A stretch of DNA of 64,000 nucleotides from an uncultured Clostridia bacterium (GCA_944381435.1 CALWLD010000004.1:1-64000); one strand, 5' to 3'. Counted from the stretch's first letter, positions 35,969 to 47,466 are shown. The notes: a model not told the origin generated them from the sequence alone. A program made the numbers and translations.

Positions 35969-35998
35969 TTTTTTCTCTCCTTAAAAATATTTTATAAA

Positions 35999-36027
35999 AT
36001 TATACTAGCTTTTATAAAAAAAGGCAA
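35999..36027 (-). promoter_or_regulatory. SigA-type promoter of guaB
   Basis: On the minus strand TTGCCT (36022-36027), a 17-nt spacer and TATAAT (35999-36004) lie 31 nt before the guaB ATG. The short leader leaves no room for a guanine riboswitch. Confidence 0.75.
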
Positions 36028-36136
36028 GACATTTTTAAAGTTTTTTTTAATTTATCAAAAAATTACATTTTTTTTAAATTTATTATGTTTTTTTGTATAT
36101 TTTTTATAATAAAATTTTTAGCTTTTTATATATTTA

Positions 36137-37057
36137 TTAAGGTAAAATATGTCCTGCAGATATATATATTTTATACCATTCTTCCCTTGTTAGCTTAACA
36201 TCGCTAGCCTTTGCTATAGCCTCTATTCTTTCTACCTTTGTAGTACCTGCTATAACTTGCATATTAGCAGGGTGTCTTAAAATCCAAGCTGTTGCTATAG
36301 CCATATTAGTTACATTATATTTATCTGCTAGTTCGTTTAAAACAGTATTAAGTTTTTTATGTTTTTCGCTATTTAAGAAAACACCTTCAAAAAAGCCATA
36401 TTGGAAAGGAGACCAAGCCTGTATAGTAATATTATTAAGCCTACAATAGTCAAGAACACCACCATCTCTATTTATAGAACCTTCTGTTATCATATTAACT
36501 TCAAGACCTTGGCTTATCATACTAGAATGAGGTATGCTAAATTGTAGCTGATTTGCAACTATATCTTGTTTTAAATATTTTTTTAAAAGCTCCATTTGAT
36601 ATGAATTTTGGTTAGATACCCCAAAGGCTTTAACTTTTCCTTGTTTATATAAGCTATCAAAGGCTTCACTTACCTCTTCTGGCTCTACAAGTGCATCTGG
36701 TCTATGTAATAATAAAACATCTAAATAATCTGTATCTAACCTTTTTAATATGCCATCAACAGAGTTTAATATATGTTCTTTAGAAAAATCAAACATTTTC
36801 CCAGGTATAATGCCACATTTAGATTGTATTACTATATCCTCTCTTTTAAAGCTAGCTTTTTTTAATATCCTTCCAAAGATTTCTTCACATTCCCCTTTTC
36901 CATATATATCAGCGTGGTCAAAAAAATTAATGCCTAAATCATAAGCTTTTTCAATTAATCTTTGTGCATTGTCTTCTTCTATACCGTTTATACGCATACA
37001 ACCTAAAGATATAGCAGACACGTTAATATCGCTATTACCTAAATTAAATTTTTTCAT
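36137..37057 (-). CDS. Aldo/keto reductase
   Basis: A 306-residue NAD(P)H-dependent oxidoreductase of the AKR superfamily (YdhF-like). The catalytic tetrad is Asp in FFDHADIYG, Tyr in the same motif, Lys in QSKCGI and His in LLLHRPD. The nucleotide-binding end has VIAGTTKVERI. ATG 37055-37057 is the start because an AAAGGAGG site lies just upstream; a longer in-frame extension to 37135 crosses that site. It is a single gene between guaB and glyS. The substrate cannot be inferred. Confidence 0.88.
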   Translation of the reverse strand: MKKFNLGNSDINVSAISLGCMRINGIEEDNAQRLIEKAYDLGINFFDHADIYGKGECEEIFGRILKKASFKREDIVIQSKCGIIPGKMFDFSKEHILNSVDGILKRLDTDYLDVLLLHRPDALVEPEEVSEAFDSLYKQGKVKAFGVSNQNSYQMELLKKYLKQDIVANQLQFSIPHSSMISQGLEVNMITEGSINRDGGVLDYCRLNNITIQAWSPFQYGFFEGVFLNSEKHKKLNTVLNELADKYNVTNMAIATAWILRHPANMQVIAGTTKVERIEAIAKASDVKLTREEWYKIYISAGHILP

Positions 37058-37233
37058 ACATATCCCTCCTTTAAAGGACTTTTTATTTATATTATAAGCC
37101 TTATTATGTATTAATTCAATATATTTTATTAACAAAAATTATAACAAAAATTTTTTATAATTTTTATTTTAAAAAGATATATAATAACCTTTTTCAACAC
37201 AAAATATATAAAATAAGCATTGTCAAATATTTT

Positions 37234-37275
37234 AAAATAAAAAGCTATAGATAAAAATCTATAGCTTTTTATTTT
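37234..37275 (-). terminator. Terminator of glyS
   Basis: AAAATAAAAAGCTATAGAT and its complement form an exact hairpin that begins at the glyS stop codon and ends in a T-rich arm. Confidence 0.8.
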
Positions 37276-38668
37276 AAAATTCAAGTTTTTCATTTACATA
37301 TGATAATAAATCATCTATTTTTATACGTTCTTGTTCCATACTATCTCTATGACGTATAGTTACACAGCCGTCTTCAACGCTTTCAAAGTCATAAGTAACA
37401 CAAAATGGTGTTCCTATTTCATCTTGTCTTCTATATCTTTTACCAATGCTTCCTGCATCATCATATTCACAGTTAAAATGTTTACTTAATGTGTGATAAA
37501 TTTTTATCGCATCATCATTTAATTTTTTAGATAAAGGAAGTATAGCAACTTTTATAGGTGCAATAGCAGGGTGGAAACGTAAAACAGTTCTAACGTCTTC
37601 TTTACCTTTATCATCTGTAAGCACCTCTTCATCATAAGCCTCGCATAAGAAAGCAAGAGTAACCCTATCAGCACCTAAAGAAGGCTCTATACAATAAGGA
37701 ATATATTTTTCATTAGTTGTAGGGTCAAAGTATTCTAACATATCCCCGCTATGCTCGCTATGTTGTTTAAGGTCAAAATCTGTTCTAGATGCAATGCCCC
37801 AAAGCTCACCTTTTCCAAATGGGAATTTATATTCTATGTCTGTTGTAGCGTTACTATAATGAGAAAGCTCCTCTTCGTCGTGGTCTCTAAACCAAACATT
37901 TTCTTGGCTAATGTTAAGGGCTTTAAGCCAGTTCATACAATATTCTTTCCAGTAATTAAACCATTCCATTTCTGTGCCTGGTTTACAGAAAAACTCAAGC
38001 TCCATTTGCTCAAATTCTCTTGTTCTAAATGTAAAATTACCTGGTGTTATTTCGTTTCTAAAAGATTTACCAACTTGACCTATACCAAAAGGTATTTTTT
38101 TACGTGTAGTACGTTGTACATTTTTAAAGTTTACAAATATACCTTGAGCAGTTTCTGGTCTTAAATAAACAACGTTTTTGCTGTCTTCTGTAACACCTGC
38201 GTGAGTTTTAAACATAAGGTTAAATTCTCTAATATCTGTAAAGTTATGAGCATTACAAGTAGGACAACCTATATTATGTTCTTCTATAAAATCTTTCATT
38301 TGTTGGTGGCTCATACCATCAGGGTTACCGCTAATGTTATTTTGTGCCATATAATCTTCTATTATTTTGTCTGCTCTAAAACGCTCGTGGCATTCTTTGC
38401 AATCCATTAAAGGGTCGCTAAAGCCTCCAACGTGGCCTGATGCAACCCAAACTTGAGGGTTCATAAGTATAGCACAATCTACACCAACGTTATATTCGCT
38501 TTCTTGGATAAATTTTCTCCACCAAGCTTTTTTTACATTATTTTTAAGCTCAACACCTAAAGGACCATAGTCCCAAGTGTTTGCAAGTCCGCCATAAATT
38601 TCAGAACCTGGATATACAAAACCTCTTGATTTAGCAAGAGCAACTATTTTTTCCATATTTTTTTCCAT
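37274..38668 (-). CDS. glyS: Glycyl-tRNA synthetase (homodimeric type)
   Basis: A 464-residue class II synthetase of the single-chain eukaryote/archaea-like type, not the bacterial alpha2-beta2 type. The N-terminus [20 protein letters not shown] is diagnostic. Four Cys (CKECHERF and GCPTCNAH) may bind zinc. The class II motif 2 region is [20 protein letters not shown], and the C-terminal anticodon domain starts at about 355 ([12 protein letters not shown]). The ATG follows GGAGGAAGATAT. No T-box leader is present; only about 110 nt with a hairpin separate it from pyrG. Confidence 0.95.
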   Translation of the reverse strand: MEKNMEKIVALAKSRGFVYPGSEIYGGLANTWDYGPLGVELKNNVKKAWWRKFIQESEYNVGVDCAILMNPQVWVASGHVGGFSDPLMDCKECHERFRADKIIEDYMAQNNISGNPDGMSHQQMKDFIEEHNIGCPTCNAHNFTDIREFNLMFKTHAGVTEDSKNVVYLRPETAQGIFVNFKNVQRTTRKKIPFGIGQVGKSFRNEITPGNFTFRTREFEQMELEFFCKPGTEMEWFNYWKEYCMNWLKALNISQENVWFRDHDEEELSHYSNATTDIEYKFPFGKGELWGIASRTDFDLKQHSEHSGDMLEYFDPTTNEKYIPYCIEPSLGADRVTLAFLCEAYDEEVLTDDKGKEDVRTVLRFHPAIAPIKVAILPLSKKLNDDAIKIYHTLSKHFNCEYDDAGSIGKRYRRQDEIGTPFCVTYDFESVEDGCVTIRHRDSMEQERIKIDDLLSYVNEKLEF

Positions 38669-38712
38669 ATATCTTCCTCCACGTTAAAATATTATGAAAT
38701 ATGCAAATATTG

Positions 38713-38737
38713 AGGTTGTAGGCAAAGCCTACAACCT
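38713..38737 (-). terminator. Terminator hairpin between pyrG and glyS
   Basis: AGGTTGTAGGC-AAA-GCCTACAACCT, 42 nt after the pyrG stop. It belongs to the GAGGTTG-type hairpin family also present in the elements at 29.5 and 40.6 kb. Confidence 0.65.
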
Positions 38738-38778
38738 TTATAAAGATAATATTTTATCTTTTTATTAATACTTTATAA

Positions 38779-40468
<1,690 letters not shown>

Positions 40469-40511
40469 TATATAAAACAATGTATAGCATCTTAATTTTT
40501 CTTATAAATAC

Positions 40512-40540
40512 ATTATATTATTAGTAATAACTATTGTCAA
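40512..40540 (-). promoter_or_regulatory. Distal consensus promoter of pyrG
   Basis: A second perfect TTGACA-N17-TATAAT (40535-40540, 40512-40517), exactly 72 nt upstream of the first. Similar flanks suggest a local duplication. Confidence 0.75.
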
Positions 40541-40573
40541 TATTGCATTATTTTACATTTTAAATACAAGCTT

Positions 40574-40856
40574 AATAAGGCTATAGATTTTTATCTATAG
40601 CCTTCAGACTGTAGACAAAATAGAAACAACACAAAAATGCGGAGAGTATGAGAACGAAGAGTTCTCATCTTAAATCGTATACGGGGCTTTGCCTCGGATA
40701 CGCAAAGCTAGGTTTCTAGGGGCTTTAGCCCTTGTACGATGAAACCTTGCTTTTTTCCTACAGTATCTCAAAAAAATAAACTTGTTATTTTTTTTGAAGA
40801 GGTTGTCGACTTTGTAGACAACCTCAAGGCTATAGATTTTTATCTATAGCCTTATT
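40574..40856. repeat. Hairpin-rich intergenic element, copy 2
   Basis: It is flanked by two identical 28-bp terminator hairpins (AAGGCTATAGAT, then TTTT and its complement) at 40577-40604 and 40826-40853. Inside, reading on the minus strand, are GAGGTTGTCTAC...CAACCTC, a GC-rich set of stem-loops (AGGTTTC...GAAACCT, CGTATCCGAGGC...CGTATACG, GAGAACTCTTCGTTCTC) and the 19-nt end TATTTTGTCTACAGTCTGA. The ends match the element at 29467-29692 in inverted orientation. No reading frame is supported. The right hairpin also terminates the gene at 40859. Confidence 0.55.
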
Positions 40857-40858
40857 AA

Positions 40859-41344
40859 TTAATCTACCATACTAGGAGCATAATTTTTAAAATAATTAGG
40901 TCTTCTTATAGCAAAAATATCATTAAGAAGTAAGCTTTCAACAGTTGACCTTAAAAGCCCCCATCTATCCCATTCTCGAAGATAGTTACCTGTTCTTTCG
41001 TTTTTAGCCTCTCCAACTTGGTCTAGGCTTTCTTCTGCTAGGTTTATAACCCTATCTACCATTTGAGATATAGTTTCTCTATCAAGCCCTGTAGGGCTAT
41101 AAATAGGGCTACCTATAAATTCAAATTCATCTAAAACTTCTACAACAAAAGGATATAAAAATGTATTTATTTCTGAATAAGATTTTCGCATAAGCTCCAT
41201 TTCTCTTTGGTTAATATAGCCTGTATCTCCGCTTACTTTAGGCTCTTTCATAGGCTCTTTCATATCCTCATTCATATCCGTTTCTTCGCTTTTAACATTA
41301 TAGCTTAAACCAATGTTAAAAAAATCTTTTACACTATATTGCAT
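40859..41344 (-). CDS. Small conserved protein, possibly sporulation-related
   Basis: A 161-residue soluble protein. ATG 41342-41344 is chosen because GGAGG lies just upstream; an in-frame ATG at 41383 lacks a site. The acidic N-terminus (residues 20-45, EDMKEPMKEPKVSGD) is followed by GYINQREMELMRKSY and LDEFEFIGSPIYS and a basic C-terminus. The YINQREMELM motif resembles a short protein found in many Lachnospiraceae genomes, thought to be spore-associated; this is recall, not a search result. It stands alone before the hairpin element. Confidence 0.55.
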   Translation of the reverse strand: MQYSVKDFFNIGLSYNVKSEETDMNEDMKEPMKEPKVSGDTGYINQREMELMRKSYSEINTFLYPFVVEVLDEFEFIGSPIYSPTGLDRETISQMVDRVINLAEESLDQVGEAKNERTGNYLREWDRWGLLRSTVESLLLNDIFAIRRPNYFKNYAPSMVD

Positions 41345-41413
41345 AAAATTTTCCTCCAAATTTTTATATAAAATTATATGCAATAAAATTGTGTTTAGTG
41401 CAAGTCTAAGTTA

Positions 41414-42577
41414 TTACACACAAAGATTGTATATATTAAATACATCTTCTTTGTAAAGCTTTTTAAAATTCCCTAGCACATCTTTATGTAAAAAGGCTCT
41501 TTGTGCCATTTCTTCAAATTTTGAGTTATCTATGTTTACATCTTTTAGTTTTGTAGGTAGCTCAAGCTCTTTATACCAGCTTTCAAGCCTTTCTATCATT
41601 TGTAAAACTGCTTTTTCTTTATCATTGTCTATAATATGGAAAACTCTTGTTGCAAACTGATAAAACTTATCTATGTTATGTTTATAAACATATTTCATCC
41701 AAGCAGGGATAACTATAGAAAGGGCTGCACCGTGGGTTAAATCGTATATACCGCTTAACTCGTGAGCTATTTGATGGCTTGCCCAGTCGCCTATCCTTCC
41801 CATATTAAGTAAGTTGTTATGTGCTATAGTCCCTGTCCACATTATTTCTGCCCAAGCATCATAGTTTGTGTTATCATTATAAGCTATTGTTGCATTGTTC
41901 ATTATAGTTTTAACTGCACCTTCTATAAGTCTGTCGCTAAGCTCTACATTTTCAACTTCTGTAAAATATCTTTCCATTAAATGAGCCAATATATCACAAC
42001 AACCACAAGCTATTTGATATTTAGGTAAAGAATAACAAAACTCAGGATTTAATATGGCAAATTTAGGTATATAATGAGAAGACTGCATACCTCTTTTGTA
42101 ATTATTATCTTCATCATTTGTTATAACTGTGCTTGTAGAGCTTTCAGAGCCTGCTGCAGGGATAGTAAGTACAACACCTAAAGGTATAGCATCTTTTGTA
42201 GCAATGCCTTTAACAAAAAAGTCCCAAATATCTCCTTCATATTTAGCTCCTATAGCAATAGCTTTAGCAGAGTCTATAACGCTACCTCCACCTACTGCTA
42301 ATATAAAATCTATGTTTTTTTCTTTGCAAAGCTCTATCCCTTCTCTAACAAGAGATAACCTTGGGTTAGGCTTAACGCCATCTAGTTCAAAAATGTTTAA
42401 GTTTTTATCTTTTAAAGATTTTATAACCTTATCATAAACTCCGTTTTTCTTAATAGAGCCACCGCCATAATGTAAAAGTATATTTTTACCAAAACTTTCA
42501 CATCTTTCTCCTACGCTTTCCTCTGTACCTTTTCCAAAAACTATTCTAGCAGGGTTGTAAAATTCAAAATTTAACAT
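41414..42577 (-). CDS. Iron-containing alcohol dehydrogenase
   Basis: A 387-residue group III (Fe-dependent) dehydrogenase. NAD(P) binding is by VGGGSVIDSAKAIA, and the metal ligands are in CDILAHLMERYF, ASHQIAHELSG and YDLTHGAALS. The closest type by motifs is the NADH-dependent butanol dehydrogenase/YqhD group. ATG 42575-42577 has an AAGGAGTGAT site; an apparent longer start (42622) overlaps the truA end and has no site. It lies 11 nt after truA, so it may be co-transcribed. It likely reduces a short aldehyde during fermentation (family inference). Confidence 0.9.
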   Translation of the reverse strand: MLNFEFYNPARIVFGKGTEESVGERCESFGKNILLHYGGGSIKKNGVYDKVIKSLKDKNLNIFELDGVKPNPRLSLVREGIELCKEKNIDFILAVGGGSVIDSAKAIAIGAKYEGDIWDFFVKGIATKDAIPLGVVLTIPAAGSESSTSTVITNDEDNNYKRGMQSSHYIPKFAILNPEFCYSLPKYQIACGCCDILAHLMERYFTEVENVELSDRLIEGAVKTIMNNATIAYNDNTNYDAWAEIMWTGTIAHNNLLNMGRIGDWASHQIAHELSGIYDLTHGAALSIVIPAWMKYVYKHNIDKFYQFATRVFHIIDNDKEKAVLQMIERLESWYKELELPTKLKDVNIDNSKFEEMAQRAFLHKDVLGNFKKLYKEDVFNIYNLCV

Positions 42578-42588
42578 AAAATCACTCC

Positions 42589-43323
42589 TTAATATTCTAC
42601 ATCTATAAGGCATAAGCCACAAGCAGGCATAGTTATACCAGCGTTTATTCTTTCTTTGCCTTTAAATATCTCTTGTATGTTGTCATCTCTTTTGCCTTGC
42701 CCTATTTCAAACAATGTTCCTACTATTATTCTAACCATATTATATAAAAAGCCGTTACCTTTTACATATATTTTTATTTCATTATCTTCTTCTATTATGT
42801 CTATGCTATATATTTTTCTAACTGTAGATTTTTTAGATTTTTTATTGCTACAAAAAGGTAAAAAATCGTGTTCTCCTATGAAATTTTTACTTGCTTTTCG
42901 CATTTTATCAACATCTACATTAGTTTTTATATTATAAACAAAATTTTTTTCAAAAACATTAGGTATACCTGTTGTATTTATTCTGTATAAATAAGTTTTA
43001 GTTTTAGCATTAAGCCTGCTATGAAACCTTAAATCTACTTGTTCAATACTATTTATAGCTATATCATTTGGTAAATATTCATTTATGTAGCTTAATATTT
43101 CTTCATCTGTCTTATCTGTATCTATTTTAAAATTAGCTATTTGCTTTTTAGCGTGAGTTCCTGCATCTGTTCTGCCAGAGCCAAAAATCTCTACATCTTG
43201 CCCTGTCATTTTAGATAAAATATTTTCAATTTTACCTTGTATTGTATTGTTAGTGTTTCCTTGCTTTTGCCAACCGCTATATTTTGTACCATCGTAAGAT
43301 ACAGTTATTTTATAATTTTTCAT
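42589..43323 (-). CDS. truA: tRNA pseudouridine synthase A
   Basis: A 244-residue enzyme forming pseudouridine at tRNA positions 38-40. The catalytic Asp is in GSGRTDAGTHA (about residue 52); other motifs are YDGTKYSGWQKQGNTNNTIQ at the start, FHSRLNAKTKTYLYRI and FLYNMVRIIVGTL. The site is AAAGGAGGGG. It lies 11 nt after the gene at 43335 and 11 nt before the alcohol dehydrogenase. Confidence 0.95.
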   Translation of the reverse strand: MKNYKITVSYDGTKYSGWQKQGNTNNTIQGKIENILSKMTGQDVEIFGSGRTDAGTHAKKQIANFKIDTDKTDEEILSYINEYLPNDIAINSIEQVDLRFHSRLNAKTKTYLYRINTTGIPNVFEKNFVYNIKTNVDVDKMRKASKNFIGEHDFLPFCSNKKSKKSTVRKIYSIDIIEEDNEIKIYVKGNGFLYNMVRIIVGTLFEIGQGKRDDNIQEIFKGKERINAGITMPACGLCLIDVEY

Positions 43324-43334
43324 ATACCCCTCCT

Positions 43335-43832
43335 TTAAACTTTTTCAAATAAAATTTTTAAATTTAATTTTTCTGAAAGCTTTTTGTATTTTAATATATC
43401 CCTATCATCTTTAAAAAACAAAATAAATTCCTTGTTGTAGTTTGTCCATAAAAGCATAGCTGGGTCTTTAAAATAAAATGTTGAAAACAAAATTTCTTCA
43501 TAACTTATTTTTAATATAAATTCAAAAACCTCATCATCTATATGCTCTATATTAAAATACAATTCATCTTTATTAAATTTAAACCTTTTTATTATATTAT
43601 CATAATTATTAATTTTATTGAAGGCTTGTTTTTCATTTTCTTGTAAATTACAAAAATAAAAATCAAAAAATGATAATTTATTATCTTCTATTAAGCTTTT
43701 TATAAAGCTTTTATAATCTTTAAACTGCCCTGTAAAGCATATATGCTTATAATTTTCTATGCCTTGCAAAATATTTGATATGTATAAAAAGTTATATTTA
43801 TTAAACTGTTCTATATTTATACCATTAATCAT
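43335..43832 (-). CDS. Protein of unknown function, 165 residues
   Basis: A soluble protein rich in Phe, Tyr, Lys and Asn, with an AAGGAG site 5 nt before the ATG. It has alternating short strands and helices, no Cys cluster and no signal or membrane segment. Motifs are unremarkable (FYFKDPAMLLWTNYNKEF, LFFKDDRDILKYKKLSEKL). It precedes truA by 11 nt and is probably the first gene of that operon. Not recognised. Confidence 0.5.
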   Translation of the reverse strand: MINGINIEQFNKYNFLYISNILQGIENYKHICFTGQFKDYKSFIKSLIEDNKLSFFDFYFCNLQENEKQAFNKINNYDNIIKRFKFNKDELYFNIEHIDDEVFEFILKISYEEILFSTFYFKDPAMLLWTNYNKEFILFFKDDRDILKYKKLSEKLNLKILFEKV

Positions 43833-43877
43833 AACATACTCCTTGAAAATTTTTATCTAATAATAATTATTATCTTC

Positions 43878-43905
43878 TTGACTATTCTATTTTTTTGTGT
43901 ATAAT
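43878..43905 (+). promoter_or_regulatory. SigA-type promoter for the BFD-like gene
   Basis: TTGACT (43878-43883), 16-nt spacer, TATAAT (43900-43905), 36 nt before ATG 43942. Confidence 0.65.
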
Positions 43906-43941
43906 ATATATCATAAATCTTTAATTATAGGAGGTATTAAA

Positions 43942-44118
43942 ATGGATAGAAATAAAGTTGTTTGCAGATGTTTTAACGTTACTGCTGGTGCTATTGAAGA
44001 CGCTGTTAAATCTGGCGCTAAAACTTTTGAGGCTGTTCAAGCTAAAACTAGCTGTAGCACAGGTTGTGGTTGTTGCAAACCAGATGTTATTGAGCTTATT
44101 AATCAATTAACAAAATAA
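43942..44118 (+). CDS. BFD-like [2Fe-2S]-binding protein
   Basis: A 58-residue protein made of one BFD-like domain. Cys8-x-Cys10 (VCRCFNVT) and a second cluster at Cys38, Cys42, Cys44 and Cys45 (SCSTGCGCC) supply the cluster ligands. Such domains carry electrons or help iron-sulfur handling (bacterioferritin-associated ferredoxin, NirB/NifU fusions). ATG 43942 is chosen for the AGGAGG site; an upstream in-frame ATG (43897) has none. It stands alone with its own promoter and a strong terminator at 44215-44246. Confidence 0.9.
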   Translation: MDRNKVVCRCFNVTAGAIEDAVKSGAKTFEAVQAKTSCSTGCGCCKPDVIELINQLTK

Positions 44119-44214
44119 TAAGTTTTTTGAATAAAAGTATTCAAAAACAGGTATTTCTTAATATTTTTATAAATTTATTAAAAATATTAAAGTATATCTT
44201 AGTTATAATAATAT

Positions 44215-44246
44215 AAAAAGGTTGTAGATATCTACAACCTTTTTTT
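44215..44246. terminator. Convergent terminator hairpin
   Basis: AAAAAGGTTGTAGA and its complement are joined without a loop gap (TATC centre), with T-runs on both strands. It serves the plus-strand BFD gene (97 nt upstream) and the minus-strand gene ending at 44248. Confidence 0.8.
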
Positions 44247-44247
44247 A

Positions 44248-47200
44248 TTAAATGACTTTATTAAATATGTTGTCCATATCTTTAAATTTTTGTTCTATAC
44301 TTAAAATATCTTCATCTTTGTATATATCTTTTTCATCTTCTTGGCTATATGTAATATTTTCTGGATATATATTAAATTTAGCTAAAATATTTAATATATC
44401 CTTTTCGTATTTTTTAATATTATCATTTTCCTTTGTGCTAATTTCTGTAAAGCTTCCATTGTTAGTAACTTTAACATAAGCAGATATATCTTCAAAGCCT
44501 AAATATAAATTTAAGTTTTTATCATTTAAAGCTTTATCATTTAATATATACATATTAAAATCTGTTATTTTTCCATTTTGTAGCCTTATAGGGAAAGTAT
44601 ATAAGCCATTTTTAATTTTGTTGTTATCTTTTATAAAGCTAATGTTATTTGCTACGTTTTTATTTTTTAGTATCATATATTTTATATCATCTAAATCTTG
44701 TAAATTAAGTATGTCATCAAAAGCTTGGTTATTTTCTTCTTCTAGCTCATTAACTTTATTAAGGGCTTCTTCTTTTGTTAATTTTTCATCTTCATCTGTG
44801 GATAAAATGCTATCACCAAAGGCTATATCTCTTTTTTCTAATTCTTCTTCAAAGTCTTGTATATCACTGCTTAATTTATCCTTTTTCTTAACAACATTTA
44901 ATGCTATCTGTATGTTATTAAGGGTGATAGGTAAATTATTTTTCACAAGATAATTAACAACTTGTGGGTCTATATTATCTAAAGACTTAATATTTTCTAG
45001 TATATCATTTTTTGTATCTGTAGACATAATTTGTTTATTATCTTCTTTTAGCTTTTCTAAAAGACTTTCTATGTTTATATTAAAATCGTCTATATTATTA
45101 ATTTTATTAGGGTTTGCATAGTTTAATATTTGTCCTAAAATAAAATTGTTATAGTCTTCGTTAGCCTTTTCTATACCTGTTTTTATAGATTTTGCAATGT
45201 TAGCATCTGGCACTATTTTTTCACTTTGCCCAGTGTTTGCATCTACCTTTTCATCAAATTGTATATTTTTTTTATTTTTTTCATATATTTTAGATGCTTC
45301 TAAAAGATTTTTTAATGTAACATTTTTTTCTGATTTTAATAAATTACCAATAGCCACGCTATCACCTTTTTGCACAATGTTTAACATTCTATAAACCGAT
45401 ACAACAGCATCTCTTTCTTCTTTAGATAGCTTGTTTTCTTTATCTATTTCTAATATTTGCTCTGCTATTTTTTCTCTAGATGTTTGAGCAAAGGCGTTAT
45501 TATCTATGTAATCTATTACATCATTTACATCTTTATCCATAGGGTTAAAATTATCTTTTAACATTTTAGCTACAGTTAAAGGGTGTAAATTATTAGCTAT
45601 ATAATCTATTTTGCTGTCTATTATTTTAACGTTTAAAAGGTTTTCTTCTGTAAAATCTATGTTATTTAAAGACAATATTTTTAAAGCTTTTATGTTATTT
45701 TGTGTAGGTTGGAAGCCATTTTTAGTAAGTAAATCTTTAAAACTATCAGTAAGCTTGTTAATGCTATCTCCAAAAGATTTGTTGGCTCTTGTTTTAAATG
45801 TTTCAAAATCGTTTAATATATTTTGAGCTTTTAAGCTTTTGTTAATACCTGTTAAAGAAAAATCAACTTTTTCTTCTATTATGTCTTTATAAGCACTGTA
45901 AACTACATTAGGATATATGTTTTGTATTGTGGTAAATACATTTTCCATTATTTCTACATTTTTAGTTGTAGCTGGAGCTTTTGCCATTTCTAAATAATTT
46001 TTGTAATTTTCTCTTTCTATAGCTTCAAGGTTTGCTATAACATCTTTTAAAGGCTTTGTATCTATATCTATGCCTTTATCATAAAGGCTATAAAGAGCAT
46101 CTGATGTAAGCTTTAATTGTATTTTATAAAGATTTATTCTTTCTTTTATAGCATCTTTTGTAACATTAATATTTTGTATGTCTTTATTATCATAAACATT
46201 TGTTATATTTTTTAAGTTTACCTTTTCGTTGTTATCCATAAGCTTTTGTATATGCTCTGGTAAAATATTAGGTAATATATTTTTATATTTTTTATAATCT
46301 TCTTGTATATTTTTTGTATTAAACAAATCTATGTCTAATGTATTTTTGTTTTTAAGCATATTTTTAGCTGCTTTTTCCAAAATATCTTGTATGTTTATTT
46401 CTTCTTTTAAATTTTGTAATTTTTTAAAGTTATCAACATTTTCAAAAGATATATCCACTTCATTTTTTATAAAATCTTTTGCAATATCAACATTTTCTTT
46501 GTTTACCTCAATGTTATTTTGTTTTAATACATTTTCTATCTGGCTATCTAAATCATCTATATTATTTATATCTACATTTTGGTTGCTAGAAAACCTAGTA
46601 TATTTAGATGTATAGATATGCTCAAATTTAATATTTTTTTCATTTTTAACTATATTTAAAGCTGTATTTTTATCAACATTTTGTATGTTTTCTGCCTTTT
46701 CTTTTACGTTTTTTAAAGCAGAAATATTTTTTTCTGTGTTAGGCAGTTTAAATTTTTCTAAAATACTTTCAAACCTAAATACGTCCTCTTCATCAACACC
46801 GTTCATATTTAAGTCCATTTTCATATATTTTTTCTTATCTTCTTTAAGCTCTTGAAGTGTTTTTTCTTCTTTTTCTTTACCCTCCACATCAACACCTGTG
46901 CTAACAGCTAAAAAATCGCTAAATGTAAGCATATCTAAATTTTTAGGGTTTAAGCCACTATTTACAAATTTTTGTAAATCTTCTTTGCTTATAGTATTTG
47001 CTAAATGGCTTAATTTATTTTTTAACTTAGAAGAATATAGCATATTTTCTTGCACAGACGGTTGACTATTTTTATCTAAATACATTTTATATTTTTTCTG
47101 TGCATTGTTTATATCTTGCATTGTGCTTTCATCTAATGCCCTTCTTGTTCTTTTGTTAACGCTTTCTTGGCTATCAACCTCGTCTGTTAAAGCATATTCT

Positions 47201-47466
47201 TCTATTTTTTCATCTTCTTCTATAATTTGTCTTAAAGTGTTTTTATCATCTTCTACTCTAAAATAAATAGTATCTCCTACATTGCCTACTATTTTATCTT
47301 TTTCTACATTTATAGAAACTTTATTTTCTATATCTATAGTGTAAACATTATTTTTTAAAGATTTAATATAGCCTGATACTATATCACCTTCTTTAAAGTT
47401 TGTGCTTTTATTGTATATATTATTAACTATATTAATATTATTTAAGTTTATTTGATTAGTATTCAA
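44248..47466 (-). CDS. Large DUF6240/hook-length-control-like protein
   Basis: About 1072 residues, Lys/Asn/Asp-rich, without signal peptide or membrane segment. TTG 47464-47466 is the likely start: it has an AGGGGTGA site; the apparent ATG 39 nt upstream has none. After a short N-terminal beta region (to about 95), most of the protein is helical repeats of about 60 residues built around (L/I)xNxxPxxxxNIxALKN-type motifs (for example LPNTEKNISALKNVKE, GFQPTQNNIKALKILSLNNI, LPITLNNIQIALNVV). The last 150 residues (GLYTFPIRLQNGKI to FNIYPENI) resemble the C-terminal domain of FliK-type hook-length regulators. It is likely tied to a flagellar or similar export machine (inference). No flagellar genes are adjacent. 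Confidence 0.65.
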   Translation of the reverse strand: MNTNQINLNNINIVNNIYNKSTNFKEGDIVSGYIKSLKNNVYTIDIENKVSINVEKDKIVGNVGDTIYFRVEDDKNTLRQIIEEDEKIEEYALTDEVDSQESVNKRTRRALDESTMQDINNAQKKYKMYLDKNSQPSVQENMLYSSKLKNKLSHLANTISKEDLQKFVNSGLNPKNLDMLTFSDFLAVSTGVDVEGKEKEEKTLQELKEDKKKYMKMDLNMNGVDEEDVFRFESILEKFKLPNTEKNISALKNVKEKAENIQNVDKNTALNIVKNEKNIKFEHIYTSKYTRFSSNQNVDINNIDDLDSQIENVLKQNNIEVNKENVDIAKDFIKNEVDISFENVDNFKKLQNLKEEINIQDILEKAAKNMLKNKNTLDIDLFNTKNIQEDYKKYKNILPNILPEHIQKLMDNNEKVNLKNITNVYDNKDIQNINVTKDAIKERINLYKIQLKLTSDALYSLYDKGIDIDTKPLKDVIANLEAIERENYKNYLEMAKAPATTKNVEIMENVFTTIQNIYPNVVYSAYKDIIEEKVDFSLTGINKSLKAQNILNDFETFKTRANKSFGDSINKLTDSFKDLLTKNGFQPTQNNIKALKILSLNNIDFTEENLLNVKIIDSKIDYIANNLHPLTVAKMLKDNFNPMDKDVNDVIDYIDNNAFAQTSREKIAEQILEIDKENKLSKEERDAVVSVYRMLNIVQKGDSVAIGNLLKSEKNVTLKNLLEASKIYEKNKKNIQFDEKVDANTGQSEKIVPDANIAKSIKTGIEKANEDYNNFILGQILNYANPNKINNIDDFNINIESLLEKLKEDNKQIMSTDTKNDILENIKSLDNIDPQVVNYLVKNNLPITLNNIQIALNVVKKKDKLSSDIQDFEEELEKRDIAFGDSILSTDEDEKLTKEEALNKVNELEEENNQAFDDILNLQDLDDIKYMILKNKNVANNISFIKDNNKIKNGLYTFPIRLQNGKITDFNMYILNDKALNDKNLNLYLGFEDISAYVKVTNNGSFTEISTKENDNIKKYEKDILNILAKFNIYPENITYSQEDEKDIYKDEDILSIEQKFKDMDNIFNKVI

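Noticed and set aside
35969..36136. Guanine riboswitch before guaB
   Set aside because: The consensus promoter leaves a leader of about 25 nt, too short for an aptamer.
38669..38778. T-box leader for glyS
   Set aside because: Only about 110 nt with one hairpin separates glyS from pyrG; no specifier loop or T-box sequence.
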